Assembly (NCBI GenBank): GCA_031366005.1
Contig: JANLZB010000029.1
Location: forward strand, 26,206-90,205
Direction: 5' to 3'
From: JANLUX01 sp031366005
GTDB lineage: Bacteria; Bacteroidota; Bacteroidia; AKYH767-A; OLB10
Length of the DNA stretch: 64,000 nt
In this document: piece by piece, positions 26,237 to 35,556 of the stretch
Layout: every line of letters starts with the position of its first letter
How positions within the stretch are numbered: the first letter of the stretch is position 1
The notes under the pieces: generated by a model
The model's database searches: none
What the model was told of the DNA's origin: nothing
What the model saw: the letters and a program-made list of their open reading frames with translations, nothing else
Translations under genes and position numbers: made by a program

Positions 26237-28531
26237 ATGGTTCGTCATAATTCAATAAAATCATTGTTAGTTCCATTGCAAAAGCGATGGTATGTGATTG
26301 TGATTTTTATTTTGATTGCTGCTATTGCTGCCACAAGATATTTATATGTTGCAACACCCACGTACCAGGCAAGCTGCACCCTGAAAATTGAAGACCAGGA
26401 AACCAGCAATACAAATCTCTATCGCGACTTTGATGTGTTTAAAACAAATACTAAAGTGCAATCGGAAGTAGAAGTGTTGCGCTCGCATTACCTATTTGAA
26501 AAAGCATTGGATAAATTGGATTTCAATGTAGAATATTACCGTGTGGGTGAAATGGCGGATGAAGAATTATATCACAACTGTCCGTTCAAATTAAACTTTA
26601 CAACTACTGACAGCAGTTTTTATGATCAACATTTTGATTTCAGTTATCTTGGAGGCTATCGTTATAAAATAACTTATCAGCAGGGCAATCAGAAAACAAT
26701 AAGAGAAGCCAAGTTAGGACAAGAAATTTGCGAAAAAGAATGGTGCATCACAATCACGAAAGATGAAAATGTAGCTAACTATAAAACAAAAGCAGCATTA
26801 GCTGATCAATACCGGTTTGCGATTTATTCAAAATATGCATTGGTTTCGCACCTGATGAATAAGGATTACATCGTGCGTGCAATTGATAAAGATGTAAATA
26901 TTGTTAAGCTGTATTATAAACATCCCGTTCCGGAAAAAGCAATGCGGTTGGTTAATGCTGTTGCAGAGGCATATATAGAACAAGGTATTAATGATAAAAA
27001 AGATTATGCAGGAAACACGGTTGATTTTATCAATCAGCAACTGGCCATTGTGGGAGGAGAATTGGAGAAAGCAAAGGTTGCTATCAAACAGTATAAAATA
27101 AAAAATGAGATTGTAAATATTCCTCAGCAAACGGATGCTACATTCAGAACATTGAGCCAGCTTGAATTGCAAAAAGTGGATATCAATATGCAATTAGCGG
27201 TGCTCGAAAACATGAGCGAATATTTGAGAAGAAATAAGGAATTAAACATATCAGGACCTGATTACAGCAGCATAACAGACCCGCTATTTACTGAAGGTGT
27301 TTCAAAACTAAATAACAAATTGCGCGAACGCGAAACACTTGAAGCCAAATACACCAATGAAGATGATCACATAGGAAATATTGATAAAGAAATTACTCAG
27401 TTGCGTGCATATCTGGTGGAAAGTATAAACAACACAAGAAAAAAATTACTTATCAAACAGGATGAAATTTTTTCTTCCATTAATGAACAGAAAGCAAGCT
27501 TTGAAGGCGTACCTGAAAAAGAAAGCACACTGAATGAACTAAACCGTAATTTTCTTTTATATGAAAAAGTTTATAATTTCTTAATAGAAAAAAGAACGGA
27601 AGCCATCATCACCCAACAGGTGAATATATCTTTCAACAGAATATTAGAAGAAGCAAATATTCCGCGCACTGCCGTATTTCCAATTCCTGAAGTGGTGTGG
27701 AGTGTTGCGTTGTTCATTGGTTTGATACTTGGAATTGTCGCAGCATATGTACGCCATGCAATGAAATCCTTAGTAAGCAATCGTGAAGACATTGAAAAAA
27801 TTTCAACCATTCCGTTTATCGGGAATGTTGAACGTTTTACAAAAGCCGGAAGAGGTTACAATACTTTCACTTCGCTCACCACACGCATTTTGCTTACACA
27901 ACAACACCAGGGTAAGATGCTGATAACTGTTACCTCCACAACCTGCGGTGAAGGAAAATCTTTTATTGCTGCCAACATAGCACGCACTTTGGCTGCTATG
28001 GATAAAAAAGTTTTGTTGCTTGATATTAATCCACACAGCCCTACATTGTGTAATATGTTTGATGTGAGAACGCATCATGGCATTGCAGATGTATATCGCA
28101 ACACCATGAAATTACAGGACGTGATAAACATTACTTCGTTTCCAAATCTTGATTTAATTAACACTGGTGATGAGGCGGAAACCATCAGTCATTTACTGGC
28201 AACAGAAAAAACCAGCGAGATTTTAAATGAGTTGCGTAGTCAATACGACATTGTGATTGTTGATACACCTGAAGTTGGAAAATATACTGACGCTATTCCT
28301 TTTATGAAATGGAGTGATATGAATTTATATGTTGTAAAAGCTGACTCCACCAAAACAGAATTGGTTGCTAATGCAGAATTGGTAAAAGAAGAATACCGTT
28401 TGCAGGAAGTTTACTTTGTGCTGAATGCAATGAACGAAAAGAAAAATCATACCGGCTATTTAAATGCGAAAAGTTTTAATGCAAAGCGCAAAAAAATAAT
28501 TCCGCAAATAACCTCTTTGTTTGCCTGGTAA
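26237..28531 (+). CDS. Wzc-like polysaccharide co-polymerase / BY-kinase, possibly kinase-impaired
   Basis: 764 residues. The first membrane helix is 'WYVIVIFILIAAIAATRYLY' (about 14-34). The large periplasmic Wzz domain is followed by a coiled coil (about 260-440) and the GNVR-like 'FNRILEEANIPRTAVFP' before the second helix 'VVWSVALFIGLILGIVAAYV' (about 486-506). The cytoplasmic P-loop ATPase has Walker A 'TTCGEGKS' (about 567-575), an A' motif 'LLLDINPHSP' in place of LLIDADLR.P, and Walker B 'YDIVIVDTP' (about 670). The last 40 residues lack the Tyr cluster that BY-kinases autophosphorylate. It sets polysaccharide chain length and couples polymerisation to export. The sequence gives reason to doubt tyrosine-kinase activity. 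Confidence 0.85.
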   Translation: MVRHNSIKSLLVPLQKRWYVIVIFILIAAIAATRYLYVATPTYQASCTLKIEDQETSNTNLYRDFDVFKTNTKVQSEVEVLRSHYLFEKALDKLDFNVEYYRVGEMADEELYHNCPFKLNFTTTDSSFYDQHFDFSYLGGYRYKITYQQGNQKTIREAKLGQEICEKEWCITITKDENVANYKTKAALADQYRFAIYSKYALVSHLMNKDYIVRAIDKDVNIVKLYYKHPVPEKAMRLVNAVAEAYIEQGINDKKDYAGNTVDFINQQLAIVGGELEKAKVAIKQYKIKNEIVNIPQQTDATFRTLSQLELQKVDINMQLAVLENMSEYLRRNKELNISGPDYSSITDPLFTEGVSKLNNKLRERETLEAKYTNEDDHIGNIDKEITQLRAYLVESINNTRKKLLIKQDEIFSSINEQKASFEGVPEKESTLNELNRNFLLYEKVYNFLIEKRTEAIITQQVNISFNRILEEANIPRTAVFPIPEVVWSVALFIGLILGIVAAYVRHAMKSLVSNREDIEKISTIPFIGNVERFTKAGRGYNTFTSLTTRILLTQQHQGKMLITVTSTTCGEGKSFIAANIARTLAAMDKKVLLLDINPHSPTLCNMFDVRTHHGIADVYRNTMKLQDVINITSFPNLDLINTGDEAETISHLLATEKTSEILNELRSQYDIVIVDTPEVGKYTDAIPFMKWSDMNLYVVKADSTKTELVANAELVKEEYRLQEVYFVLNAMNEKKNHTGYLNAKSFNAKRKKIIPQITSLFAW

Positions 28532-28533
28532 TT

Positions 28534-29796
28534 ATGCAACTTTCCATTCCGGTTACAAAAAAATTTCTTAAAAACTCTACACTCCTCGTTTACACTGATC
28601 AGTTAATAGTAAGCGGACTGAGTTTTCTTTCAGGCATCACGCTTGCACGTTTATTGGGTGTTCAGGGTTTTGGTATTTATTCTATAGCATGGTTGGGTGT
28701 ATTGATTGCAAGCAGCATTAATCAGCCTTTTATCATAACCCCAATGCTAACATTGAGTGCTAAAAAAGCGGGAAACGATCAGGAAAATTATTTACAGGCG
28801 ATTGTATTCAAGCAATTATTTTTTGCTGCATTTATGTCATTCATCGCATTTATTGCTGTGATTGTTATGAGTTTTGTTCTGCATGACTGGAAGGTGGACA
28901 GCATCATCATTGCATTTCCATTAGCGGTGTTTTCCTTTTTATTACAGGATTTTTTCAGACGTTATTTTTTTATCATCAAGCGTCAGCACATTGCATTGAT
29001 TATTGACCTCATTGCTTATGGAGGAGTTTTACTCTGCGCGTTTTGCATTCATTTCTTCAGAGATATGGATGCACAGTTTATTTTGTTGTTAACGGCACTA
29101 TTCTTTTTATATGCATCACTCACAGCACTATTCTGCTTGCCGCAATTAAAATTTAATTTAGAAAATATTCGATCAACAATATCAGAGCATTGGAATTTTT
29201 CCAAATGGCTGACAGCTACTGCTGTATTGCAATGGTTTTCCGGAAACTTATTCATCATTGCCGCAGGCGCCATCTTAGGTCCTGTAGCTGTGGGTGCAAC
29301 ACGCATGGCACAAAATATTGTAGGAGTAACGCATGTTTTATTTCTTGCAATGGAAAATATTATTCCATCGCGTGCAGCAAAAGCCCAGCAGGTGGGAGGC
29401 AATGAAAAAATGTTTAAATACCTCTGGAAATTTACGCTTCAAATGGGAATGATAACCTTTTCAATCCTTGCATTGATCTCCATTTTTTCATCACAGATAA
29501 TTGAAATATGTTATGGATCAACGTATCTTGAATACAAAAATGTATTGATTGGTTTTTGCCTTTTATATGTGATTGTATTTTTAGGTTATCCGTTGCGTTA
29601 TGCAATCCGCACCATGGAAAACACCAGGCTTATTTTCATTTCATTTATAGTTAGTTCTGCATTTAGTTTGTTATGTGCATACCCGATAATTAAAAACTTC
29701 GGGCTTTATGGAGTTGTTGCAGGTTTAATGATCACACAATTAATTACTCTCGGAATTTATATGTGGTCGTTGAGAAAAATGATCCGGTGGATCTGA
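28534..29796 (+). CDS. Wzx-type polysaccharide flippase (MOP superfamily)
   Basis: 420 residues with about 12 membrane helices and the N-terminal signature 'LVYTDQLIVSGLSFLSGITLARLLGVQGFGIYSIAW' pattern of polysaccharide transporters (PST). The paired helices and the C-terminal 'LRYAIRTMENTRLIFISFIVSS' fit the same family. It would move lipid-linked repeat units across the inner membrane for polymerisation. It begins 2 bases after wzc, so it is translationally linked with it. The sugar polymerase and glycosyltransferases are at 38.8-47 kb rather than adjacent. Confidence 0.85.
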   Translation: MQLSIPVTKKFLKNSTLLVYTDQLIVSGLSFLSGITLARLLGVQGFGIYSIAWLGVLIASSINQPFIITPMLTLSAKKAGNDQENYLQAIVFKQLFFAAFMSFIAFIAVIVMSFVLHDWKVDSIIIAFPLAVFSFLLQDFFRRYFFIIKRQHIALIIDLIAYGGVLLCAFCIHFFRDMDAQFILLLTALFFLYASLTALFCLPQLKFNLENIRSTISEHWNFSKWLTATAVLQWFSGNLFIIAAGAILGPVAVGATRMAQNIVGVTHVLFLAMENIIPSRAAKAQQVGGNEKMFKYLWKFTLQMGMITFSILALISIFSSQIIEICYGSTYLEYKNVLIGFCLLYVIVFLGYPLRYAIRTMENTRLIFISFIVSSAFSLLCAYPIIKNFGLYGVVAGLMITQLITLGIYMWSLRKMIRWI

Positions 29797-29829
29797 TCTT
29801 TATTTTTCCAAGTATCAAAAGTTTTTATT

Positions 29830-30636
29830 TTATAAACTGATCTGTAGTCCGCAAAGAAAAATGTATTCAACACCATACACTTTATGTTTTGCGCGACCGG
29901 CACCTGCAACTAAAACATTATTATAATTGGCATACACACCTTTTAAAGTTGTTTCCATAAAAAAGTATTTAAGAAAATCAAAACGAAAACCGCTTTCAAC
30001 ACCTGTAATATATCCTGCTACATGATACCTGTCATTGCGATTGACTCCGAAAATAGTTACATCGCTTCGCGGATAAACAAAACCAAATCCATATTTAAAG
30101 ACAGCACCAAGCCACAACTTATTGTTTTTACTGTGAAGAAGATTTTGTCTTTTAATAATATTTATCAAACAAAAATTAGCACCGTTACTATGCTCAAAAG
30201 TTAAAAAGTCTGCTCTCACCACTGTGTCCTGATCAAATTCCTGATCATTAATCTCACCTTTTAAATGCAGGTTCTGATTCCGCAGCATCACATACTTAGC
30301 GTGATCATAATTAATTTCAAAACCAATATCTCTTTTGTTGTTTAACCAATATCCAATTCGAAAAGAATACTGAGGAATAGTTATGTCTTCATTCAACAAA
30401 TGTTTTAATCCATCGCGGTCAACGGCTTTAACGCCCGATAAAGTAAAATCATAATTATTAGTCGTGTGATCTCTGAAATGCAAAGTGCTTTTTGCATACC
30501 AATCAAGGTTGTATCCTCCGGTAATATAAAAGGTTCCTTTTCCTTTTATAGATTGCTGAGGGCAATTACATTTTTCCTGCGCAGAAACGCGAAATGAGAA
30601 TGCAAAAATTAATGCGATGCCGAACAGGTGCTTCAT
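29830..30636 (-). CDS. Secreted outer-membrane beta-barrel-like protein
   Basis: 268 residues with a signal peptide cut near VSAQ (about residue 19), then a Cys pair 'KCNCPQQ'. Amphipathic strands rich in Tyr, Phe and Gly ('FYITGGYNLDWYAKSTLHF', 'YSFRIGYWLNNKRDIGFEINYDHAKYVML', 'GAVFKYGFGFVYP', 'ESGFRFDFLKYFFMETTLKGVYANY') and the end 'IFLCGLQISL' are typical of 8-10-stranded Bacteroidota outer-membrane proteins. The function is unknown. It is convergent with wzx and divergent from polX. Confidence 0.65.
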   Translation of the reverse strand: MKHLFGIALIFAFSFRVSAQEKCNCPQQSIKGKGTFYITGGYNLDWYAKSTLHFRDHTTNNYDFTLSGVKAVDRDGLKHLLNEDITIPQYSFRIGYWLNNKRDIGFEINYDHAKYVMLRNQNLHLKGEINDQEFDQDTVVRADFLTFEHSNGANFCLINIIKRQNLLHSKNNKLWLGAVFKYGFGFVYPRSDVTIFGVNRNDRYHVAGYITGVESGFRFDFLKYFFMETTLKGVYANYNNVLVAGAGRAKHKVYGVEYIFLCGLQISL

Positions 30637-30735
30637 AAATATTTGAGGGAATTTGAGGGGTGTGCAAATATATCCTGTTTTATTTTCAGCTTAAGTATTT
30701 CTTAAATACTTTTAGAAAAAATTTATATAATTCAA

Positions 30736-32430
30736 ATGTCAAATCAGGAAATAGCTGAAATATTGGATCAGACTGCAAAGTTGATGTCATTGCATGATGA
30801 GAATCCTTTTAAAGTGAAATCATATCAAACTGCTGCTTTTAAATTAGAGAGAAATCAGGAAGATTTAAATGGAAAAACAGCAGCTGAATTAGAGAAAGTG
30901 GATGGCATTGGTAAAAGCTTAAGCGTTAAAATATTTGATCTGTTAAACAAAAGTGTTTTTGAAGATTTGAATCGTTTAATGCAACAAACTCCGGAAGGGG
31001 TTTTGCAGATGATGCATATTAAAGGCATCGGTCCAAAAAAAGTTTCAGTGTTGTGGAAAGAACTGGGTGTTGAAACCATCGGAGAGCTGATGTATGCATG
31101 TAAAGAAAACCGGCTGATAGAACTAAAAGGTTTTGGTGCGAAAACGCAAGAGCAGGTTTTGAAAGCACTTGAATTTACAATCTCTAACCAGGGATTGTTT
31201 CACTATGCCACGGTGGATGTTTTTGCGAATGAATTTGAAATCCTTTTAAAGAAAAAATTTCAATACTTAATAGTTTCAAGAACGGGTTCGTTAAGAAGAA
31301 AAAACGAAGTGCTGGACGCAGCTGAATTTGTGGTGGCTTCAGTTGATTTAAAAGAAATTAAAAATGTTACAGACAGCATTGATTTATTTGATCAAACTAA
31401 AACAGAGATTACTGATAATAAATTAAGATTAGTAACCACACATAATTTAAAAGTAATTATTCATGCAAGTGAAAAATCACATTTTGCTTTAGATCTTTTT
31501 AATACTTCTGGAAATGCAGATCACTTGGAAAAACTAAAATCAATTTCCGGCTTTGAAAAACTTACAACTGAAAACTTTAGTAACGAAGAAGAAATTTACC
31601 GCTCGTTGAATCTTACGTTTATCGAACCTGAATTGCGCGAAGGATTGAATGAAATAGAATGGGCACAACAAAATAAATTACCGAAGCTTGTTGAGTTAAC
31701 GGATCTAAAAGGAATATTACATAATCATTCTACTTATAGTGATGGAATTCATACGCTGGAGCAAATGGCTTCGCATTGCAAAGAGTTGGGTTATGAATAT
31801 TTAGGTATTTGTGATCATAGCAAGAGTGCTTTTTATGCAAATGGTTTACAACCCGAAAGAGTATTGCAACAACATGCAGAGATTGATGAGCTGAATAAAA
31901 AACTTGCTCCGTTTCATATCTTCAAAGGAATTGAATCAGATATTTTAAATGATGGATCATTGGATTATGACGAAGACATACTTCAAAAATTTGATTTTAT
32001 TGTAGCGTCTGTTCATTCTAATTTAAGAATGAGTGAAGAGAAAGCAACCCAACGTGTGATTGCTGCAGTAAAAAATCCTTACACAACAATTTTAGGACAT
32101 CCAACAGGAAGATTATTGTTAGCGCGTGAAGGTTATCCCATTGATCATAAAGCGGTGATTGATGCGTGTGCTGAGCATGGTGTGGTGATTGAATTGAATG
32201 CACATCCTTACCGTTTAGATCTTGATTGGAGATGGCTTCAATATGCATTAAGTAAAGGAGTAAAAATCTCGATCAACCCTGATGCACACAGCAAAGAAGA
32301 ATATTCAAACATGTATTATGGTGTGTGTGTTGCAAGAAAAGGAGGGTTAACAAAAGAGAATACTTTTAATGCTTTGAGTAAAGAGGAGATTGAAAAAAAT
32401 TTTATAAATCGTAAATTGATTCACCAGTAA
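30736..32430 (+). CDS. polX: PolX-like protein: HhH, degenerate polymerase domain, intact PHP domain
   Basis: 564 residues in PolX order: N-terminal helix-hairpin-helix segment with 'VDGIGKSLSVKI' and 'IKGIGPKKVSVLW' (about 1-130), family-X polymerase region (130-310) and PHP hydrolase (about 325-564). The PHP metal motifs are intact: 'HNHSTYSDG', 'GICDHS', 'GIESDIL', 'SVHSN', 'GHPTGR', 'NPDAHS'. In the polymerase part, 'GSLRRKNEVLDAAEFVVAS' stands where active enzymes have GS.RR....GDIDILV, so the catalytic DxD is lost, and the third Asp is also missing ('LKVIIHAS'). It is likely a phosphoesterase/3'-5' exonuclease rather than a polymerase. Confidence 0.85.
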   Translation: MSNQEIAEILDQTAKLMSLHDENPFKVKSYQTAAFKLERNQEDLNGKTAAELEKVDGIGKSLSVKIFDLLNKSVFEDLNRLMQQTPEGVLQMMHIKGIGPKKVSVLWKELGVETIGELMYACKENRLIELKGFGAKTQEQVLKALEFTISNQGLFHYATVDVFANEFEILLKKKFQYLIVSRTGSLRRKNEVLDAAEFVVASVDLKEIKNVTDSIDLFDQTKTEITDNKLRLVTTHNLKVIIHASEKSHFALDLFNTSGNADHLEKLKSISGFEKLTTENFSNEEEIYRSLNLTFIEPELREGLNEIEWAQQNKLPKLVELTDLKGILHNHSTYSDGIHTLEQMASHCKELGYEYLGICDHSKSAFYANGLQPERVLQQHAEIDELNKKLAPFHIFKGIESDILNDGSLDYDEDILQKFDFIVASVHSNLRMSEEKATQRVIAAVKNPYTTILGHPTGRLLLAREGYPIDHKAVIDACAEHGVVIELNAHPYRLDLDWRWLQYALSKGVKISINPDAHSKEEYSNMYYGVCVARKGGLTKENTFNALSKEEIEKNFINRKLIHQ

Positions 32431-32461
32431 AATATTCCAAATCTTTAAGATTTGGAATATT
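32431..32461 (+). terminator. 15-bp hairpin after polX
   Basis: AATATTCCAAATCTT (32431-32445) pairs with AAGATTTGGAATATT (32447-32461), an exact palindrome except for the central T, followed by TTTAAAC. It starts 1 base after the polX stop and ends 41 bases before the GH3 start. It may terminate polX transcription, or be a dispersed palindrome through which polX and GH3 are still linked. The short T-run makes termination only moderately likely. Confidence 0.5.
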
Positions 32462-32502
32462 TAAACAGAATAAATCTAAATATCCAAAATCATAAATCTA
32501 TA

Positions 32503-34023
32503 ATGTCCTTTCTCTCTTCCGTCTTCTCCTGGTTTATTAAACAACGTATTCATCAAATTGAGTTGTTTATAAAATATCCACATGAAGTGCAGGAAGATTT
32601 ATTGCGTAAGCTTGTTTCTCAGGCACGTTACACGGAATGGGGAAGGCAACATGATTATTCATCAATTGAAAATGCTGAACAATTTAAACAGCGGGTTCCA
32701 TTGCAGGATTATGAAACATTAAAGCCCTATATTTTTCGTTTAAAAAATGGCGAACAAAATTTATTGTGGAACACAGAAATTAAATGGTTTGCAAAATCAT
32801 CGGGCACCACAAATGATAAATCCAAATTCATTCCTGTAAGCGCTGAAGCATTGGAAGAGTGTCATTTTAAAGGTGGAAAAGATTTGCTCTGTATTTATTT
32901 TCATAACAAACCTGAATCAGAATTATTCAATGGTAAATTACTTACCATGGGTGGAAGCCAGCAGATCAATTCACTCAACAACGAATCTTATTATGGTGAC
33001 CTGAGTGCAATACTGATACAAAATCTTCCGATATGGATTGAACTGTTCCGCACTCCGGGTGTTGATGTCGCATTGATGGATGAGTGGGAAAGTAAAATTG
33101 AAAAGATGGCGCGTATCACCATGACGGAAAATGTAACCAATATTGCGGGCGTTCCCTCATGGACTTTAGTTTTGTTAAAACGGGTTTTGGAATTAAGTGG
33201 CAAGCAAACATTAAACGAAGTGTGGCCCAATCTCGAATTGTTTGTGCATGGTGCAGTAAATTTTAGTCCTTATCGAGAACAATTCAAAAAAATGATTCCT
33301 AAAAATGAAATGTATTATCTTGAAACATATAATGCATCCGAAGGTTTTTTTGGCATTCAGGATCAACGCAATTCGGAAGAGATGTTGCTGATGCTGGATT
33401 ACGGAATTTATTATGAGTTTATTCCTTTTAATGAAATCGATAATGCACAGGAAAAAACGGTAGGGCTGCACGAAGTAAAATTGAATGAGCAATATGCAAT
33501 GGTAATAACTACCAATGCAGGATTGTGGAGATATAAAATCGGTGACACTATAACCTTCACATCATTGAGTCCATATCGCATTCGCATTACAGGACGCACA
33601 GCGCATTTCATCAATGCGTTTGGCGAAGAGTTAATTATTGACAATGCAGAAAAAGCGTTGTCAGAAAGTTGCAAAAGCACCGGAGCCGTAATTCGTGAAT
33701 ACACTGCTGCTCCTGTTTATTTTTCTGAACAGGCAAGTGGAGCTCATGAGTGGCTCATTGAATTTGAACAAGAGCCATCGGATATTGATCAATTTGCAAA
33801 TGCGCTTGACGAAGCACTTAAAAAATTAAACTCTGATTATGAAGCAAAACGTTATCATGATAAAGTACTGCGAAATCCGCTGATACGAAAAATGCCTGCA
33901 GGTACGTTTTACAACTGGCTGAAATCAAAAGATAAAATCGGTGGGCAGTATAAAGTACCACGCCTTGCAAACAATCGTAAATTTGCAGATGATATTTTAT
34001 CGTTCATTAATGCAGTAGCATGA
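32503..34023 (+). CDS. GH3-family acyl-adenylating (acyl-amido synthetase-like) enzyme
   Basis: 506 residues from ATG 32503 (the frame extends upstream through the palindrome). GH3 pattern: 'QARYTEWGRQHDY', 'YETLKPYIFRLKNGEQNLLW', 'WFAKSSGTTNDKSKFIPVS' (the P-loop-like SSGTT.d.K.iP motif of AMP formation), 'YNASEGFFGIQD' (family: Y.aSEg..g) and 'LWRYKIGDTITFT', 'ITGRTAHFINAFGEELI'. Plant GH3 enzymes activate acids such as auxin with ATP and join them to amino acids. Bacterial members are poorly characterised and the substrate here is unknown. It overlaps the next gene by 4 bases (ATGA). Confidence 0.85.
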   Translation: MSFLSSVFSWFIKQRIHQIELFIKYPHEVQEDLLRKLVSQARYTEWGRQHDYSSIENAEQFKQRVPLQDYETLKPYIFRLKNGEQNLLWNTEIKWFAKSSGTTNDKSKFIPVSAEALEECHFKGGKDLLCIYFHNKPESELFNGKLLTMGGSQQINSLNNESYYGDLSAILIQNLPIWIELFRTPGVDVALMDEWESKIEKMARITMTENVTNIAGVPSWTLVLLKRVLELSGKQTLNEVWPNLELFVHGAVNFSPYREQFKKMIPKNEMYYLETYNASEGFFGIQDQRNSEEMLLMLDYGIYYEFIPFNEIDNAQEKTVGLHEVKLNEQYAMVITTNAGLWRYKIGDTITFTSLSPYRIRITGRTAHFINAFGEELIIDNAEKALSESCKSTGAVIREYTAAPVYFSEQASGAHEWLIEFEQEPSDIDQFANALDEALKKLNSDYEAKRYHDKVLRNPLIRKMPAGTFYNWLKSKDKIGGQYKVPRLANNRKFADDILSFINAVA

Positions 34024-34811
34024 AAAAAATTATAAGCATTCTCTTTTTGTTGGTATTGCATTTCACATTACATGCACAACAATTATTCACACCATTATTT
34101 GAAATTAATACTGATGCAGATTTTTTTACTGTAGATGCTTTAGGGAATTCTTACCTGGTTAATGGTTCTGAAATCGTGAAGCTGGATGATAAAGGAGAGT
34201 TGTATTCCAGGTTCAACAAAAAAGATTATGGCAATATAACTTATGTGGATGCACGTGACCCATTGCGTGTGCTTGTTTTTTATAAATCATTTGCCGCATT
34301 ACGTATCCTTGATAATAAACTGGCGGAGCAAAGTGTCATTGATCTCCGTACGCTTGAATTGCAGGATCCCACATTAATTTGCAGTGCTGATGTGCAGGGA
34401 TTCTGGGTGTATGATAACACAACTTCACGGTTAACAAAATACAATGCACAGCTACAGGCCATCTCCATCAGCAATGATTTAAACAAAACTGTGAACGAAA
34501 AAATTAATGCAACTATGCTGATGGAATCAGACAACTGGTTAGTGATGAATAACGGCAGTGATGTTTTGGTTTTTGATAAGCTTGGTAATTTTTTTAAACC
34601 TGTTGTCATTCCCGAAGGCACATCACAAATACAAATGATGCGGGATAACTTAGTAATGTTCAACATAAGCAAAATGACCTCCATTGATCTACGCAAAGGA
34701 AACACCACAGAAATGGATTTGCCAATGAGTTGTGCCGCCTGCAAATACATTGTGAGTGCAGGACATTTATATACACTCGAAAAAAATAAGTTGAAAGCAT
34801 TTACTTTTTAA
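34020..34811 (+). CDS. Secreted protein of unknown function, coupled to GH3
   Basis: 263 residues with a signal peptide (MKKIISILFLLVLHFTLHAQ). The mature part has repeating strand units ('DALGNSYLVNGSEIVKLDDKGELYSRF', 'VFDKLGNFFKPVVIPEGTSQIQM') that suggest a small beta-propeller. A Cys pair 'MSCAACK' occurs near the end. Its ATG overlaps the GH3 stop (ATGA), so the two are co-translated. I do not recognise a family with known function. Confidence 0.6.
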   Translation: MKKIISILFLLVLHFTLHAQQLFTPLFEINTDADFFTVDALGNSYLVNGSEIVKLDDKGELYSRFNKKDYGNITYVDARDPLRVLVFYKSFAALRILDNKLAEQSVIDLRTLELQDPTLICSADVQGFWVYDNTTSRLTKYNAQLQAISISNDLNKTVNEKINATMLMESDNWLVMNNGSDVLVFDKLGNFFKPVVIPEGTSQIQMMRDNLVMFNISKMTSIDLRKGNTTEMDLPMSCAACKYIVSAGHLYTLEKNKLKAFTF

Positions 34812-34832
34812 GCCGACAAGTTTTCAACAAAG

Positions 34833-34864
34833 TTTGTCTATGCATCAGCATGCTTATACTTTTG
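34833..34864 (+). promoter_or_regulatory. Bacteroidota-type promoter for the deoxynucleoside kinase gene
   Basis: TTTG (34833-34836), 20 bases, then TACTTTTG (34857-34864) match the primary-sigma consensus known from Bacteroides (TTTG, N19-21, TAnnTTTG). Transcription would begin about 34870, giving a leader of under 20 bases to the TTG start at 34889. Confidence 0.6.
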
Positions 34865-34888
34865 AACACACCATAAAATTTTATTCTA

Positions 34889-35524
34889 TTGGCTACTGAT
34901 AAAAAAACGTTGCATATTGCTGTTGCAGGAAATATAGGTTCTGGCAAAACAACGCTTACAACTTTACTCGCAAAAAATTTAAAGTGGGAACCGCACTATG
35001 AAGATGTAGATGATAATCCTTACCTGAATGATTTTTATGAGGACATGCAACGCTGGTCATTCAACCTGCAGATTTATTTTTTGAATTCGCGTTTCAACCA
35101 GGTTACTAAAATCCGTAAGAGCAGCAAAACAGTAATTCAGGATAGAACGATTTATGAAGATGCATACATCTTTGCTCCTAACTTGCATGCAATGGGTTTG
35201 ATGACCACCCGTGATTTCAATAATTACATTGAGTTGTTTAACCTGATGGGTAATTTCGTTCAGGCACCTGATTTATTAATTTATTTACGCGGAACTGTTC
35301 CGGCACTTGTAAATCAAATTCAAAAACGTGGTCGTGCTTATGAAAATTCAATCCGTATTGATTACTTAAAACGTTTGAATGAACGTTACGAAGCATGGAT
35401 ATCACAATATGATAATGGCAAACTTTTAATTATTGATATTGATGATATCAATTTTGCTGATAACCCTGAACATCTGGGAATGATCATTAATAAAATCAAT
35501 GCTGAGTTGCATGGATTGTTTTGA
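34889..35524 (+). CDS. Deoxynucleoside kinase
   Basis: 211 residues from a TTG start (no ATG in frame). The P-loop is AVAGNIGSGKTTLT (about 11-24), followed by 'DDNPYLNDFYEDMQRWSFNLQIYFLNSRF' (base-binding region of the dCK/dGK family), 'VIQDRTIYEDAYIFA' (the ERS/DRT catalytic segment) and the LID 'IQKRGRAYENSIRIDYLKRLNERYEAWI'. It phosphorylates deoxynucleosides to monophosphates for salvage. Which base it prefers cannot be read with confidence. It has its own promoter immediately upstream. Confidence 0.88.
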   Translation: MATDKKTLHIAVAGNIGSGKTTLTTLLAKNLKWEPHYEDVDDNPYLNDFYEDMQRWSFNLQIYFLNSRFNQVTKIRKSSKTVIQDRTIYEDAYIFAPNLHAMGLMTTRDFNNYIELFNLMGNFVQAPDLLIYLRGTVPALVNQIQKRGRAYENSIRIDYLKRLNERYEAWISQYDNGKLLIIDIDDINFADNPEHLGMIINKINAELHGLF

Positions 35525-35556
35525 GGCTGGTGATTGCAATAAAAATTCACAAAAAT

